Below, piece after piece: positions 46,063-61,000 of a stretch of 64,000 bases of DNA. Position numbers and translations under genes: made by a program. Position 1 is the stretch's first letter, and each line of letters starts with the position of its first letter. Origin of the DNA: Chitinophaga sp. CF118 (GTDB lineage: Bacteria; Bacteroidota; Bacteroidia; Chitinophagales; Chitinophagaceae); NCBI RefSeq assembly GCF_900112615.1, contig NZ_FOMK01000012.1, forward strand, positions 1 through 64,000, given 5' to 3'. The notes beneath the pieces were generated by a model, which saw only the letters and a program-made list of their open reading frames with translations, was not told the DNA's origin and made no database searches.

Positions 46063-49000
46063 GAAAAGGGGACTGTATTGAATATTACGGTGCAGCCAAG
46101 AACTGCCCGCATGCCTTTATCCTTTAGCCAGGAACGGTTGTGGTTTATCGACAAGCTGGAAGGAAGCAGTCATTATCATATACCGCTGGTACTGAGATTA
46201 AAAGGGAAATTAAATTACAATGCATTACAACAGGCGCTAAAAGATATTGTTGGCAGACATGAAATACTGAGGACGGTTATCCGCGAAGAAAATGGAAACG
46301 GTTATCAGTATATCCGTGCGGCGGATGACTGGCAACTGGAAAACATTGATACGGATATCACAGCGTTTATATACCGGCCCTTCGATCTTGGTGCCGACTA
46401 TATGTTACGCGCAAGTGTGATTACACTTACTGAAGAAGAATATATACTGGCAATTACAGTTCATCATATTGCAGCAGATGGTTGGTCGGCTCCTGTTATT
46501 ATCAGAGAGTTATCAACGTTGTATGCTGCTTACGTACGGCAACAGGATGCAGAACTGTTACCGCTGCCTGTGCAATACGCAGATTATGCCATCTGGCAAA
46601 GATCCTATGTAACAGGAAAAGTATTGGAATCACAGCAGGCTTACTGGAAAAAACAGCTCTCCGGACTGGAACCATTGAACCTGGCTACTGATTATCCAAG
46701 ACCTCCTGTTCAGGGTATAAAGGGAAGTATTTTTAATGTTGAGATAGATAGTGAACTATCAGAAAAGCTATATCAGTTTAACCAGCAGTATGGTGTTACG
46801 CTATACATGACATTGCTGTCCGTATGCCAGGTTTTATTATACCGGTATACCGGTCAGGAGGATATCTGTGTAGGTACTCCACTGGCGGGCAGAAATCAAC
46901 AGGAGGTGGAAGATCTGATCGGCTTCTTTGTGAATACAATGGCAGTACGCAGTGAACTGAACGGCTCTCTTTCTTTTATTGCATTGTTGCAAAAAGTGAA
47001 GGAAACACTGCTGGAAGGATATGAATACCAGGACCTGCCTTTTGAAGAAGTAGTGAAAGTGGTGTCTGAAAACAGAGACATGAGCAGGAGTCCTGTTTTC
47101 CAGGTTATGTTCCTGTTGCAGGATGCACTGGATATATCACGGTTGAGTTTCGATGGTGTTTCCGTAACTACAGAAAGTGTGGAACATAAGATCTCTAAAT
47201 TCGATCTCACTTTCTTTATCACAGAAAAGAAGAATGGTTTAACATTAAGTATTGAATATGCTACTGATCTGTTCCAGCATGATACAATTGTGCGGATGGC
47301 AGGACATTATATTCAATTACTGAAAGCTATAGCAGAATCGCCATCACAGCAGATTGATACACTGCAGATGCTTTCTGCAAAAGAAGAAGAACAGTTATTA
47401 CTGGAATTCAATGAGTCAGTTGATATACAGGCAGGTAACAGAAACATCGTGGAAGTGTTTACCGCACAGGTTGGCAATACTCCAGATGCAACAGCAGTTT
47501 GTTATCAGGATATAAAGCTTACTTACCGTGAACTGGATCAGTTATCCAATCAACTGGGGCATTACCTGAGAAGCAAAGGCGTGAAGGAAGATACACTGGT
47601 GCCTTTGTATGTAGACAGAGGACTGGAAATGATAATCGGTATACTGGGCATTCTGAAGGCAGGAGGCGCTTATGTGCCCGTGGATACACAATATCCGGCA
47701 GACAGGGTTAGATTTATGCTGGAAGATATCAACAGCCCATATTGCCTGACTACAGAAGGATTCGAGGAATCGTTAAAAGCAGTTTTACCTGCATCTTCCA
47801 ATATCATTTGCCTGGATCATACAGCGTTATCACTGTTGCACGAAGATCGTACTCAGGTTATTACAGAATTATTGCCTCATCACCTGGCGTATATGATTTA
47901 TACTTCAGGTTCTACAGGAACTCCAAAAGGAGTATTGCTGGAACATGGAGGAGTAGTGAACCTGGCTGCCGGACAAACGATCGCTTTAAGATTGCAACCG
48001 GGAATGAGAACCCTGCAGTTTGCTGCTTTTGGATTTGATGCTTCCTGTTATGAAATATTCAATACCCTGTTAAGTGGCGGTTGTCTTGTTATTCCCGATA
48101 AAGAGGATATTTTATCTGCCACCAGGTTCCATGAATTTATAAACAGACATGCAGTTGAAGTAGCTACGTTACCGTTATCTTATCTGAACGTAATAAAAGA
48201 TAATATTCCGGCTGCTATTAAGACGATTGTATCGGCAGGAGAAGCCTTGAATAGTGAAGTAGGACGGCAGATCCAGTCGTATGGCATCCGGTTGATCAAT
48301 GCTTACGGTCCTACAGAGAATACTGTTTGTGCTACATTATCTGATGATCCGTTGAAAGAAAACGGAAAGGTGGTTATTGGAAAACCCATTCCGAATGTAT
48401 CCATACACATTTTAGATAAGTCCGGACAACTGGTGCCTGTAGGGGTACCGGGAGAGCTTCACATTGGAGGTGTGCAGGTGGCAAGAGAATATTATAACCG
48501 GGCAGCACTGACAGCAGAGAAATTTATTGAAGATCCTTTTGCACTGCATGCCCGTTTGTATCGCAGTGGAGATCTGGCCCGCTGGCTGCCTGACGGTAAT
48601 ATAGAATTCCTGGGCAGAACAGACGAACAGGTGAAAATAAGAGGGTATCGTATAGAACTGGGAGAAATAGAAAGTGTATTACAGCAAAGCGGATTGGTAC
48701 ATCAGGCAGTCATACTGGCCAAAACTGATCATAAGGGTAATAAGCAACTGGTAGGATATATTGTTCCAGGTGAACAATATGACCGGGAGCAATTATCTGT
48801 TTATATGAAGGACAGGCTTCCGGATTATATGTTACCGTTATTGGTGGAGCTGGATGTATTACCTCTCACCACCAGCGGGAAAATAGATAAAAAGGCATTA
48901 CCGGACCCCGTAGGAGAGTTATTGCGTCAGCGGACTTATGTAGCACCCGGAAACGAAACAGAACAGTTACTGGCGTCTATATACGAAGAGTTGTTAGGTG

Positions 49001-52000
49001 TTACGAACGTGGGTATCTACAATGACTTTTTTGAACTGGGCGGGCACTCCCTGCTTGCTATCAGACTAATTGCGGCTATACGTAAAGAACTTCATGTAGA
49101 ACTGACTGTAAAGGAAGTGTTTTTGCACCGTACCGTTGCAACACTTTCAGGATATGTTCAGCAACAGAGTAGTCGTTTTGTATTACCAGCTATTGTAGCA
49201 CAGGAAAGACCTGCGCATATTCCATTGTCATTCAGCCAGGAGCGGTTGTGGTTTATTGACCATCTGGAAGGAAGTACACATTATCATATATCGACAGTCC
49301 TGAAATTAAAGGGCAATGTAAACCGGGATGCTTTGCAATACGCATTACAAAGCATTATAGGCCGTCATGAAATATTGAGGACGGTAATTAAGGAGGAAGA
49401 GGGAGTTGCTTATCAGCAAATATTAACTGCTGATAACTGGGAACTTAAGAACGTTAATACAGAAGCAGGTATAACTGAACTCGCGCATCAGCCATTTGAC
49501 CTTGCAAATGATTATACTTTACGTGCTGGATTATGGAGCCAGAATAACGATGAACATGCGCTGCTGATCACCATGCATCACATTGCCTCAGATGGCTGGT
49601 CTGTTTCTATTCTTGGAAAAGAGTTGTCAGAACTATATGAGGCTTATATTGAAAACCGTCAGCACCGGTTGTTACCATTGCCAATACAATATGCTGATTA
49701 TGCCATCTGGCAAAAATCTTATGTAACAGGTGATGTTCTTAAACAGCAGCAGCAATACTGGGTGAATAAATTATCCGGATTATCCCCGCTGAATTTACCA
49801 ACCGATTATGTAAGGCCGGCTATTCAGCGTACTAACGGAGCTGTGATCAGTTTCACGATAGACAGTGATCTCACCAGGAAAATAAATGAGTTGAATCAAC
49901 AGCAGGGTGTTACCCTGTTTATGACGTTATTATCTGCTTTCCAGGTATTGTTATACCGTTACAGCGGACAAACAGATATCTGTGTAGGTACACCACTGGC
50001 GGGCAGGAAACAGCAGGAAGAAGAAGCGTTGATTGGGTTTTTTATCAATACACTTGCAGTACGCAGTGATCTTAGCGATAATCCTTCCTTTACGGATTTG
50101 CTTCATCGTGTAAAAGAAACATTGCTGGAAGGATATGAATACCAGGATATGCCTTTTGAAAAGGTAGTGGAGGCCGTGGTAACTACGAGGGATCTGAGCA
50201 GGAATCCATTGTTCCAGGTGATGTTCGTGTTGCAGAATATGCTGGAAGATAATGCTTTCAGATTGGGCGATTTGTCTTTATCTGTAGAAGACTACGAAGA
50301 AAATACTGCTAAGTTCGATCTCGTATTTACGATGTTGCCTAAAGGGGAAGAGTTGATGCTGGGAATAGAATATAGTACAGATCTGTTCACAGAAGAAACC
50401 ATTGTAAGGATGGGACATCACTATGAACAACTATTACGATCTGTAGTAGCTACTCCTGCTGAGCAGATCGGGGTAGTAAATATACTCACCGTTGAGGAGA
50501 AGAATAACCTTCAATTAATGTCTGAAGGACCTGCGATTTATTATCCGGAGGGTCAGACCTTTGTACATGCATTTGAAGAACAGGTAAAAAATACGCCGGA
50601 TGCATTGGCGCTTAAATATGAAACATTAGAACTGAGCTACCGGCAACTGGATGAACGTGCTAACAGGGTGGCGCACTATTTAAAGCTTCAGGGTATACAA
50701 CCTGATAGCATGGTGCCTATCTGTATGGATAGAAGTCTTGAGATGATCATTGGCGTTGTGGGTGTCTGGAAGGCTGGTGGAGCCTATGTTCCCATAGATC
50801 CGAAATTTCCGCAGGACAGGATCAGTTATATGTTAGAGGATTGCAATGCCACTGTAGTAGTAAGCAATCGTAACAGCAAAACCGCTTTGCCAGGAAATAT
50901 TACAGCCACTGTAATATCTCTCGATGAAGATTATGAGATGTTGAATAGTCAGCCGGATTACTCACCGGAGATTGTGTCGGAACCTCATCACCTGGCCTAT
51001 GTGTTGTATACTTCAGGATCAACAGGTAAGCCGAAAGGAGTGCTTGTAGAGCATATCGGTTTATTGAACCACCTGCTGGCAATGGTGGATGAGTTCAGTA
51101 TGAATACGGAAACTATTCTGGCATTTACTGCGCCTTACACGTTTGATATTTCGGTATGGCAAATGGTAAATACGCTGATATGTGGAGGATGTACTATCAT
51201 ATATCCAGAGAACCTTATTCTCCGGCCGGATTTACTTATCAGAAAGGTGGATGAACAGCAGGTAACTTTATTACAGCTGGTACCATCATATCTTACAGCA
51301 GTATTGCAGGATGAACCGGATGTTACCCTTCGGTCATTGCAATATCTGCTTGTTACAGGAGAAGCTGTTACACGACAATTACTGGCACAATGGTTTGCAC
51401 ATGAGCATTATAAATCCATACCGGTAGTAAATGCTTATGGTCCCACGGAAGCTTCCGATGACGTGAGCTTTTATTTCATGGATAATACTCCGGATGCGGT
51501 TAATATCCCGGTTGGGAATCCTATTCAAAACCTGAGATTATATGTACTGGATAACCAGGGACAACTATGTCCGCAGGGAATACCCGGTGAAATTTGTGTA
51601 GCAGGTATAGCCGTAGCCCGTGGATATCTTAAACGTCCTGAGCTTACAGCAGAAAAGTTTGTACAGGATCCTTTCCATGCGGGAGATAGAATGTATAAAA
51701 CCGGTGATCTGGGAAGATGGCTGCCGGATGGGAATATGGAGTACCTGGGCCGGCTGGATGATCAGGTAAAGATCCGTGGCTTCAGAATAGAGTTAGGAGA
51801 AATAGAAAGTGTATTGCAGGATTATCCTTTGGTAAGTCAGGCTGTAGTAGTGGCCAAATCAGACGACAGGGGCATTAAACGCCTGATAGGATATGTTGTT
51901 CCTGCTGGTAACCTGGATCGTGATGTACTTGTTGCTTACCTGAAAGAACGGTTGCCCGAATACATGGTACCGGTGATCTTTACGCTGGAACAACTACCGC

Positions 52001-55000
52001 TGACGGCTAACGGAAAAATTGATAAGAAAGCATTGCCTGATCTCACATCAGAAGCATTGCATACATATACAGCACCACGAAATAAAAACGAACAGTTGCT
52101 GGCAGATATCTGGCAGCGGTTACTGGGAGTAGAACAGATAGGTATATACGATAATTTCTTTGAACGTGGAGGCCATTCATTGCTGGTGATCAGGCTGACA
52201 GCCGCTATCAGAAAAGAAATGGGAGTAGAGTTGCAGGTGAAAGAGGTGTTTATGCATCCTACTATAGACGCGCTGCTTGCTTATTTGCAGTTGCAGGATA
52301 CAACGGCATTACTACCCGCAATTACCGTACAGTTGAGACCTGCACGGATCCCATTATCATATAGCCAGGAACGTTTATGGTTTATAGACCAACTGGAAGG
52401 CAGCACACATTATCATATACCGGCGATATTCCGGCTGAATGGAATCACAAACAGAAATGCATTGCAATATGCACTGCAAGGTGTTATAAATCGTCATGAA
52501 GCGCTGAGAACAGTGATCCGTGAAGAAGATGGAATGCCATATCAGCATGTTTTGCCGACCGATAACTGGCAGCTGGAAGAGATCAGTGCAGATGTTGATA
52601 TTCCAGCATTCATTAACAGACCGTTTGATTTGTCTGCAGATCATATGCTGAGGGCAGGGCTGATCACTGTTACAGATACAGCTCATATACTGGTAGTAGC
52701 AATACACCATATTGCATCTGATGGATGGTCATCTGCCATCATAGTGAATGAACTTTCTGCATTGTATACTGCTTATGTTGAGCAACGGGAAGCGGAACTT
52801 AAAATGCCGGAAATACAGTATGCAGATTATGCTATATGGCAACGGCAATACCTGCAAGGGGAAGCGATGGAGTCCTTACAGCATTATTGGAAACAACAAC
52901 TGTCCGGTCTGGAATCACTCTCTTTGCCAACGGATTTTACAAGACCGCTGGTGCAAAGCACAAAAGGTGCGATGCTGAGTTTTCATGTAGACAGTAACCT
53001 GACAACTGCATTGAACCAATTAAGCAAGGATCAGGGAGCTACTTTATTTATGACCTTAATGTCGGCACTCCAGGTACTGTTGTATCGTTATACCGGTCAG
53101 CAGGATATTTGTGTGGGCACTCCGGTAGCAGGTAGAAGTCAGCAGGAAGTAGAAGACCTTGTAGGATTCTTCATTAATACACTAGCCATACGTGGACATC
53201 TGGACGGCGAACAATCATTTACGACCTTGCTTGAGCAAGTGAAGTCTACACTGCTGGAAGGATATGCTCATCAGGAAATGCCATTTGAAAAAGTAGTGGA
53301 TGTAGTGGTGAAGAACAGGGATATGAGCAGAAGCCCATTGTTCCAGGTCATGTTTGTATTACAGAATGTACCGGATCATTCCGGCTGGAATATGCCAGGG
53401 CTTGCTTTATCAGAAGATGAAGCTGAACTGACTACAGCAAAATTTGATCTCATCTTTGTTATAGAAGAAAACTGTGATGGACTGGCATTAAATATAGAAT
53501 ACTGTACAGACCTGTTCATGCCTGATACTATCAGCAGGATGGCCGGACATTATGTACAATTGCTACAGGCTATTGCAGCAACACCGGCAGCGAAACTCCT
53601 TACGCTGCCAATGCTTACGCAACCGGAAGAAGAAACATTACTGCAAACATTTACAGGATTTTCTGTTGGTTATCCTGAGGGAAAGACTATTGTAACACTT
53701 TTTGAAGAGCAGGTTCTCAGAACACCGGATGCCATTGCAATAGTGCATAATGATAATCATTTAACCTACCGGGAACTGAATGAACGATCTAATCAGCTGG
53801 GACATTATCTCAGGAGTAAGGGAGTGAAAGGAGACTCTCTGGTACCTGTTTGTATTGATAACGGTCCGGATATGATCATAGCCTTACTGGGAATCCTGAA
53901 AGCCGGTGGAGCTTACGTGCCGATTGATCCAACGTATCCGGAAGATCGTATACGTTATATGCTGGAAGATACAGCAGCGGCTATTGTAATCAGCAGTAGT
54001 GCAGATAGTGCTGTATTACAATCAGTAGAGATTATTGAAATGGATAAAGACTGGGATATTATCAGTCAGCATTCATTATCATCAGTACCGGCTGTTATTA
54101 CCCCTGATAATCTCGCGTATGTAATTTATACTTCCGGTTCTACCGGTCGCCCTAAAGGAGTATTGATAGAGCATAAAAATGTAGTAAGATTATTTGAAAC
54201 AGAAACCCCGCTATATGATTTTAATGACAGCGATGTATGGACAATGTTCCACTCTTTCTGTTTTGATTTTTCCGTATGGGAAATGTATGGCGCATTGTTC
54301 TATGGCGGCCGTTTAGTACTGGTGCCTAAGAATATTGCGAGAGATATTACCCTGTTTGGCGAATTACTGATCAGGGAGAAAGTAACCATATTGAATCAAA
54401 CGCCTTCTTCATTTTATGTATTACAGGATTATCTCACAGCCCGTACCAATACTATCTCTGTACGATATGTGATTTTTGGCGGAGAAGCGCTGAATCCCGG
54501 AAAACTAAAACCCTGGAAAGCAGCGTATAAAGATTGCCGTTTGATCAACATGTACGGTATTACCGAAACAACGGTACATGTAACCTACAAGGAATTGGAG
54601 GACGAACATCTGAACAGCAGTGCAAGTGTAATAGGTAAAACAATACCAACCCTTAGTGCATATATCCTGGACAGCGCATGCATACCTGTACCAGTAGGTG
54701 TTACGGGCGAACTGTATATTGGTGGCGCAGGCGTAGCCAGAGGTTATCTGAACCGTGCTGAATTAACTGCTGAAAGATTTGTATCTAATCCGTTTATAGC
54801 TGGTGAAAGATTATATCGTACTGGCGATCTTGCCCGGTGGTATCCTGATGGGAATATTGAATACCTGGGACGTATAGACGATCAGGTGAAGATCCGTGGT
54901 TTCCGTATAGAACTGGGCGAAATTGAAAGTTGCCTGCAACAAAGCGGATTGGTAAGCAACAGCGTGGTACTGGCAAGGACTGGCAATACTGGAGATAAAC

Positions 55001-58000
55001 AACTGGTGGGTTATGTGGTGCCTGAAGCTGCGTTTAGTAAGGATGCAGTGCAATCCTGGCTGAAAGAACGTTTGCCGGAATATATGGTGCCTGCTTTATG
55101 GGTGCCATTGGAAGAAATTCCATTAACATCAAACGGAAAGGTAGATCGTAAGGCATTACCAGAACCGGAAGCCGGTAAACTGCTGAATAATATTTATGAA
55201 GCTCCCCAAAATGAAACACAGGAAAAACTGGTAAACATCTGGCAGGAGTTATTAGGTGCAGAGCGGATAGGCATCCTGGACAATTTCTTTGAACTGGGAG
55301 GAGACTCTATCAGCATAATAAGAGTAGTGAGTAAGATATCCAGGGTATTTAATAAAACAGTAAAAGTATTCGAAGTATACAAATCGGCTACAATTCTGCA
55401 ATTAGGAGAATTGGTGGATAGCCGGACAGTCAATCATACGCATAACATTGAGGTATATAATACGGTGAAAGATGAGATAGAGATGTTCAGGAAGAATGCA
55501 TTGGCCGGATTGGAAGATGCAGACCTGGTGGAGGATATCTATCCTATGAGTGATATTGAAAAGGGGATGATATATGTATCACAGCTTTATCCGAAAGAGG
55601 CGCTTTATCATGATCAGTTCGTGTGTCAGATTCCTAAAACATTTGATGCTGCACTGCTGAAGAATGCATATGAATTGCTGGCCCGGAAACATAGCATATT
55701 AAGAACAGCTTTCCGTTTGGATACAGATGGAAATGATCTTCAGATCGTATATCAATCTGTTACACCAAACATCCCTGCTTTTGATATCCAGTCTTTAAAC
55801 GGAAATGAAATAAAGATTCAGGTAGAACAGTATCTTGAACAGGAAAGAGGAATTCCTTTTGTTGTGGACAAAGCACCACTGTGGAGAGCTACTGTATTTT
55901 ATCACAGAGATTGGAATTTACTGGCATTTCAATTTCATCATGCTATTCTTGATGGATGGAGTGTAGCGTCACTGAATACAGAATTGTTCAATCTCTGTAC
56001 AAGTTTGCTCAATCAGCCGGAACAGCCAACATTACCAATGTTGAAATGTACTTATAAAGATTTCATCATTGAAAACCTGGTAGCAAAACGGAGTGATGAT
56101 AACGGCCTGTTCTGGAAAAATGAATTAGCAGACTATAAACGCCTGGATATATTTACAGAAGAGCAGGACTACCAGGTATTGGAGCATACATACGATGCCT
56201 CATTCATCGCCTTGCTGAAAGAAAGAACAAAGAAGGATAATCTTTCACTGAAAGGGCTTGCTTTTGGAGCATATCTGTATGCGTTAAGCCTGCTTACATA
56301 TGAAGATGAACTGACGCTCGGATTGGTAACAAATAACAGACCTGTGCTGGAAGATGGAGATCAGTTATTAGGATGTTTCCTGAACACAATTCCTTTCAGG
56401 TTTAAATTAGCCGCAGCAAATGGAAGCTGGGGAGAATATTTTAAAGAGATAGAAGATAAACTTTTATCGCTTAAAGAAAGGGACAGAACCAGTCTCTTTG
56501 AAATTACAAAGATTACAGGAGAGCAGTCTTCCCATAACAATCCTTTCTTTGATGCCTTATTCAATTTCATAAACTTCCATGTTTATGATAAACTGGAAAA
56601 TGAAATTATTGATAAGGAACCGTTATCTGTTAATGATTACGAGCTGACCAATACTTACCTGGATTGTACAGTAAATACTACTGGAAACATTTTCCAGATT
56701 CAGTATTCTTTGAGAAGAAAACTGAAGTCAGGTAAGACTCTTGCAGATCTGCTGGATTATTTTAATAAAGCTGTTTCAGCCTATCTGGAACATTACAATG
56801 AACCGGTAGCCAGTAATAGTATTATACCAGATGTATTTAACAAAACAACGGTGGAGTATGATCTGGATCAAACACTGGTGTCCCTGTTTGCGAAACAGGT
56901 GTTAAACAGCCCTGATGCAATAGCCCTGGTACATGAAGGGGTTACATTGACTTATGGAGATCTGGATAAAAAGTCTAATCAGCTGGCGCATTACCTGAAA
57001 GAAAAAGGAGTTGGCGAAGAGATGCTGATACCTGTTTGTATGGACCGCAGTCCTGATCTGATAGTTAGTATCCTGGCAATATTAAAAACAGGAGCTGCCT
57101 ATGTACCAGTTGATGCAGGTTATCCGCAGGATCGTATAACTTATATGCTGGAAGATTGTAACAGCCGTTTGGTAATTACAACACTCAGGTATGCACATTT
57201 ATGCAGCGATGTTGAATTGGTTTGTGTAGATACGCCTATATGGAATGGACCGGATTCTTCATTATCCACTGATATATCAGCAAAACAACTGGCATATGTG
57301 ATCTATACTTCGGGCTCTACCGGACGTCCTAAGGGAGTGATGATAGAACATCGTAATGTAGTGAATCTTGTTAACTGGCATATTGATGCTTATGAAGTGA
57401 GTGCAGAAAGCCGGGCTACCACTATGGCAAGTATCGGATTTGATGCCTTTGGATGGGAAATATGGCCTTATCTGTGCGCGGGCAGCACATTATTTATCCT
57501 GGATGATAATAAGCGCCTTTCGCCGGAAGAAGTGGTGAAAAGTTATATAGCAAATAAGATCACACATAGTTTTATTGCAACGGGTTTAGTGACGGATATT
57601 ATCAGTGCATTGCATGACCATGAAACTGCATTGCAATATCTGTTAACAGGAGGCGACCGTCTGCCAGCTGTAGAAGTGAGTAATTTGCCATTTGCTTTGG
57701 TTAACAACTACGGACCAACTGAGAATACTGTAGTAACAACTTCTTACAGATTGTTGTCAGATAATGAAGATGTTATTCCTTTTATTGGCCGGCCTGTATC
57801 CAATTCACAGGTATATATTATCAATGGATATTTATCACTGTCTCCGGTAGGAGTAGCAGGAGAATTGTGTATCAGTGGTACACAGCTGGCAAGGGGTTAC
57901 TTGAATTTGCCAGTGCTTACAGCAGAGAAATTTATAGCGCATCCTTTCATAGCAGGAGAACGGTTATATCGGACAGGAGATCTTGCGCGCTGGTTGCCGG

Positions 58001-61000
58001 ATGGGAATATTGAATACCTGGGCAGAACAGATGAGCAGGTAAAGATCAGAGGATATCGTATTGAGTTAGGAGAAATAGAAAATGTATTACAGCAAAGCGG
58101 ACTGGTAAGTCAGGCTGTAACATTAGCTAAATCCGATGCGAGGGGAATGAAGCGCCTGGTAGCTTATGTGGTGCCTCTTAATAATTTCAATAAGGAAACA
58201 TTGCTGGCTTACCTGGAAAGTAAACTACCGGATTACATGGTGCCATTGATAGTATTGCTGGAGAATATGCCACTTACTGCCAATGGAAAAATTAACAGGA
58301 ATGTTTTGCCTGATCCGGAAGCTACAGACTTCTCCACCGGTATTTATGTAGCGCCGCGAAATGAAACAGAAGCGAAGATTGCCACTATCTGGCAGCAACT
58401 GTTGCCAGTAGCGCAGATTGGTATATATGATAACTTCTTTGAACTGGGTGGACATTCCTTGTTAGCCATAAGACTGCTGGGCATAATGCGCAGAGAACTT
58501 CAGGCTGAACTGGAAGTGAAAGATCTGTTTGCACATGCAACCATTGCAGCATTGGCGGCTTATGTTACAAAAGCATCTGGTAAAGTTTTACTGCCTGCAA
58601 TTACTGTACAACCAAAACCTGACCGTATTCCATTGTCATTTGGCCAGGAACGTTTATGGTTTATTGATCAGTTGGAAGGTAGTTTGCATTATCATACACC
58701 TGCAGTTTTAAAACTAAAGGGAAAAGTAAATCAGCCTGCTTTACAACTAGCGATACAACAAATTATTAATCGTCATGAGATATTAAGAACAGTTATTGGT
58801 CAATCTGCTGAAGACGGTATTGTTTATCAGCAGGTATTACCGCAGGATCAGTGGAAACTGGAAACATTAACAGATGATGTGATCTCTTTCATAGACAAAC
58901 CGTTTGATCTTTCTGCAGATCATATGTTGAGAGCCGGATTGATCACGTTAGGAGCGGATGAGTTTATACTGGTAATAGTAATGCATCATATTGCATCTGA
59001 TGGCTGGTCTGTCGGTATTATAGTGAATGAGTTAACAGCACTTTATAATGCTTATACAACGCAACATCCGCCATTGCTGAAGCCCTTATTGATTCAATAT
59101 GCGGATTATGCTATATGGGAAAGATCGTATCTCACAGGTGCCGTACTGGCACATCAGCAGGCGTATTGGGAAAAACAACTGGCAGGTCTGGAACCGCTGA
59201 ATTTACCCACAGATTATCCAAGACCAGCAGTTCAGAGTACCAATGGAGCTGTAGTACGTTTTGAAATAGAAGATTCATTAACTGATGCGCTCCATCAACT
59301 GGGCCGGCAACAGGGTACTACATTGTTTATGACCTTGTTCTCTGCCTTCCAGGTATTACTGTATCGCTACAGTAGTCAGGAAAATATCTGTGTAGGAACA
59401 CCGGTAGCAGGAAGAAGACAACAGGAAGTAGAAGACCTGGTAGGATTTTTTGTGAATACACTGGCGGTGCACACAGATCTGAGCGGAACACCTTCTTTCT
59501 CCGAACTGTTGCAACGGGTAAAAGCTACTTTGCTGGATGGGTATGAACATCAGGATATGCCTTTTGAGAAAATAGTAGAAGCCGTAGTGAAAACACGTGA
59601 TCTGAGCAGGAGCCCGTTATTCCAGGTGTTTTTTGTAATGCAGAACGGACCTGCAACTGATGGAATCAGCTTAAATGAAATATCCGTATCTGCTGTAGAA
59701 AATGAACATGTAGTAGCTCAGTTTGACCTCACCTTTACTATTGCAGAAGAAGGCGAAGCGCTATTGTTAAGCGTGGATTATTGCAAAGATATTTTTGCAG
59801 AAGAAACGATTGCCCGAATGGGTAGGCATTTTAAACAGCTGTTATGGTCTGTTGTGAATGATGCCACACAGGATATCAATACCTTATTGATGCTGCCACA
59901 GGAAGAAGAAAACATGTTGCAGCAAATAGGTCAGGGAGTACTGGTGGATTACCCGCAAACAGAAACATTTGTAAGTCTGTTTGAAGCTCAGGCAGCGCAA
60001 ACTCCGGATGCAACGGCATTGGTATATGAAGGGAAAGTACTAACCTACCGCGAACTGAATGAGCAGGCTAATCAACTGGCTAATTATCTCATCACGCTTG
60101 GCGTTAAAACAGATACACTGGTGGCTGTTTGCATAGAACGGTCGCTGGAAATGATTATAGGTATAATAGGCATCATGAAAGCAGGGGCAGCTTATGTTCC
60201 CATTGATATAACGTATCCGGCTCACCGTATCAGTTATATCCTGGAAGATGCAAATGCAGATGTAATTATCAGCAGTAAATCTACCCGTGAGGTGATACCT
60301 GGTACTTCAGTTGCAAGGATTGTAGTCCTGGATGAAATAGCTCAATATCCAATTACGTCCCCTGCTATTGTTCTGGCACCTCAGGATCTTGCCTATGTAA
60401 TTTATACTTCTGGTTCTACAGGTACCCCCAAAGGTGTATTAATAGAACACAGAGGCATGCTTAATCACTTATTTGCGAAAATAAATGAGCTGAAACTGGA
60501 TGCTACATCCATCATCGCTTACACTGCTTCTTACACTTTCGATATTTCTGTGTGGCAGATGTTTGCAGCATTATTATGCGGAGGTCGCACTATTGTATAT
60601 CAGGAAGAACTAATACTACAACCGGCATCCTTCATAAAACAGGTAGTTGCTGATAAAGTAAGTATCCTGGAATTGGTACCATCTTATCTGAGAGCATTGT
60701 TGCAGGAAGAGGTGGAAGTAATCCCTGAACATTTGCAGTATTTACTGGTTACTGGCGAAGCTGTTAACCAGCCATTACTGGAACAATGGTTCAGTCATAA
60801 ACATTACGGAGGTATTCCTGTTGTTAACGCTTATGGACCAACGGAAGCCTCCGATGATATCACGCATCATTTTATGCATGAAACGCCTAATGGTAATAGT
60901 GTGCCATTAGGTAAGCCAATACAGCATATGCATATTTCAATATGGGATAAACGCGGACAATTATGTGCATGGGGAATTCCAGGTGAAATCTGTGTATCAG

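Noticed and set aside
55295..55440. Epimerization domain after the Thr carrier, suggested by LGGDS
   Set aside because: Only one HHxxxDG domain lies between the carrier and the next A domain, and it is followed directly by A5, so it is a condensation domain.
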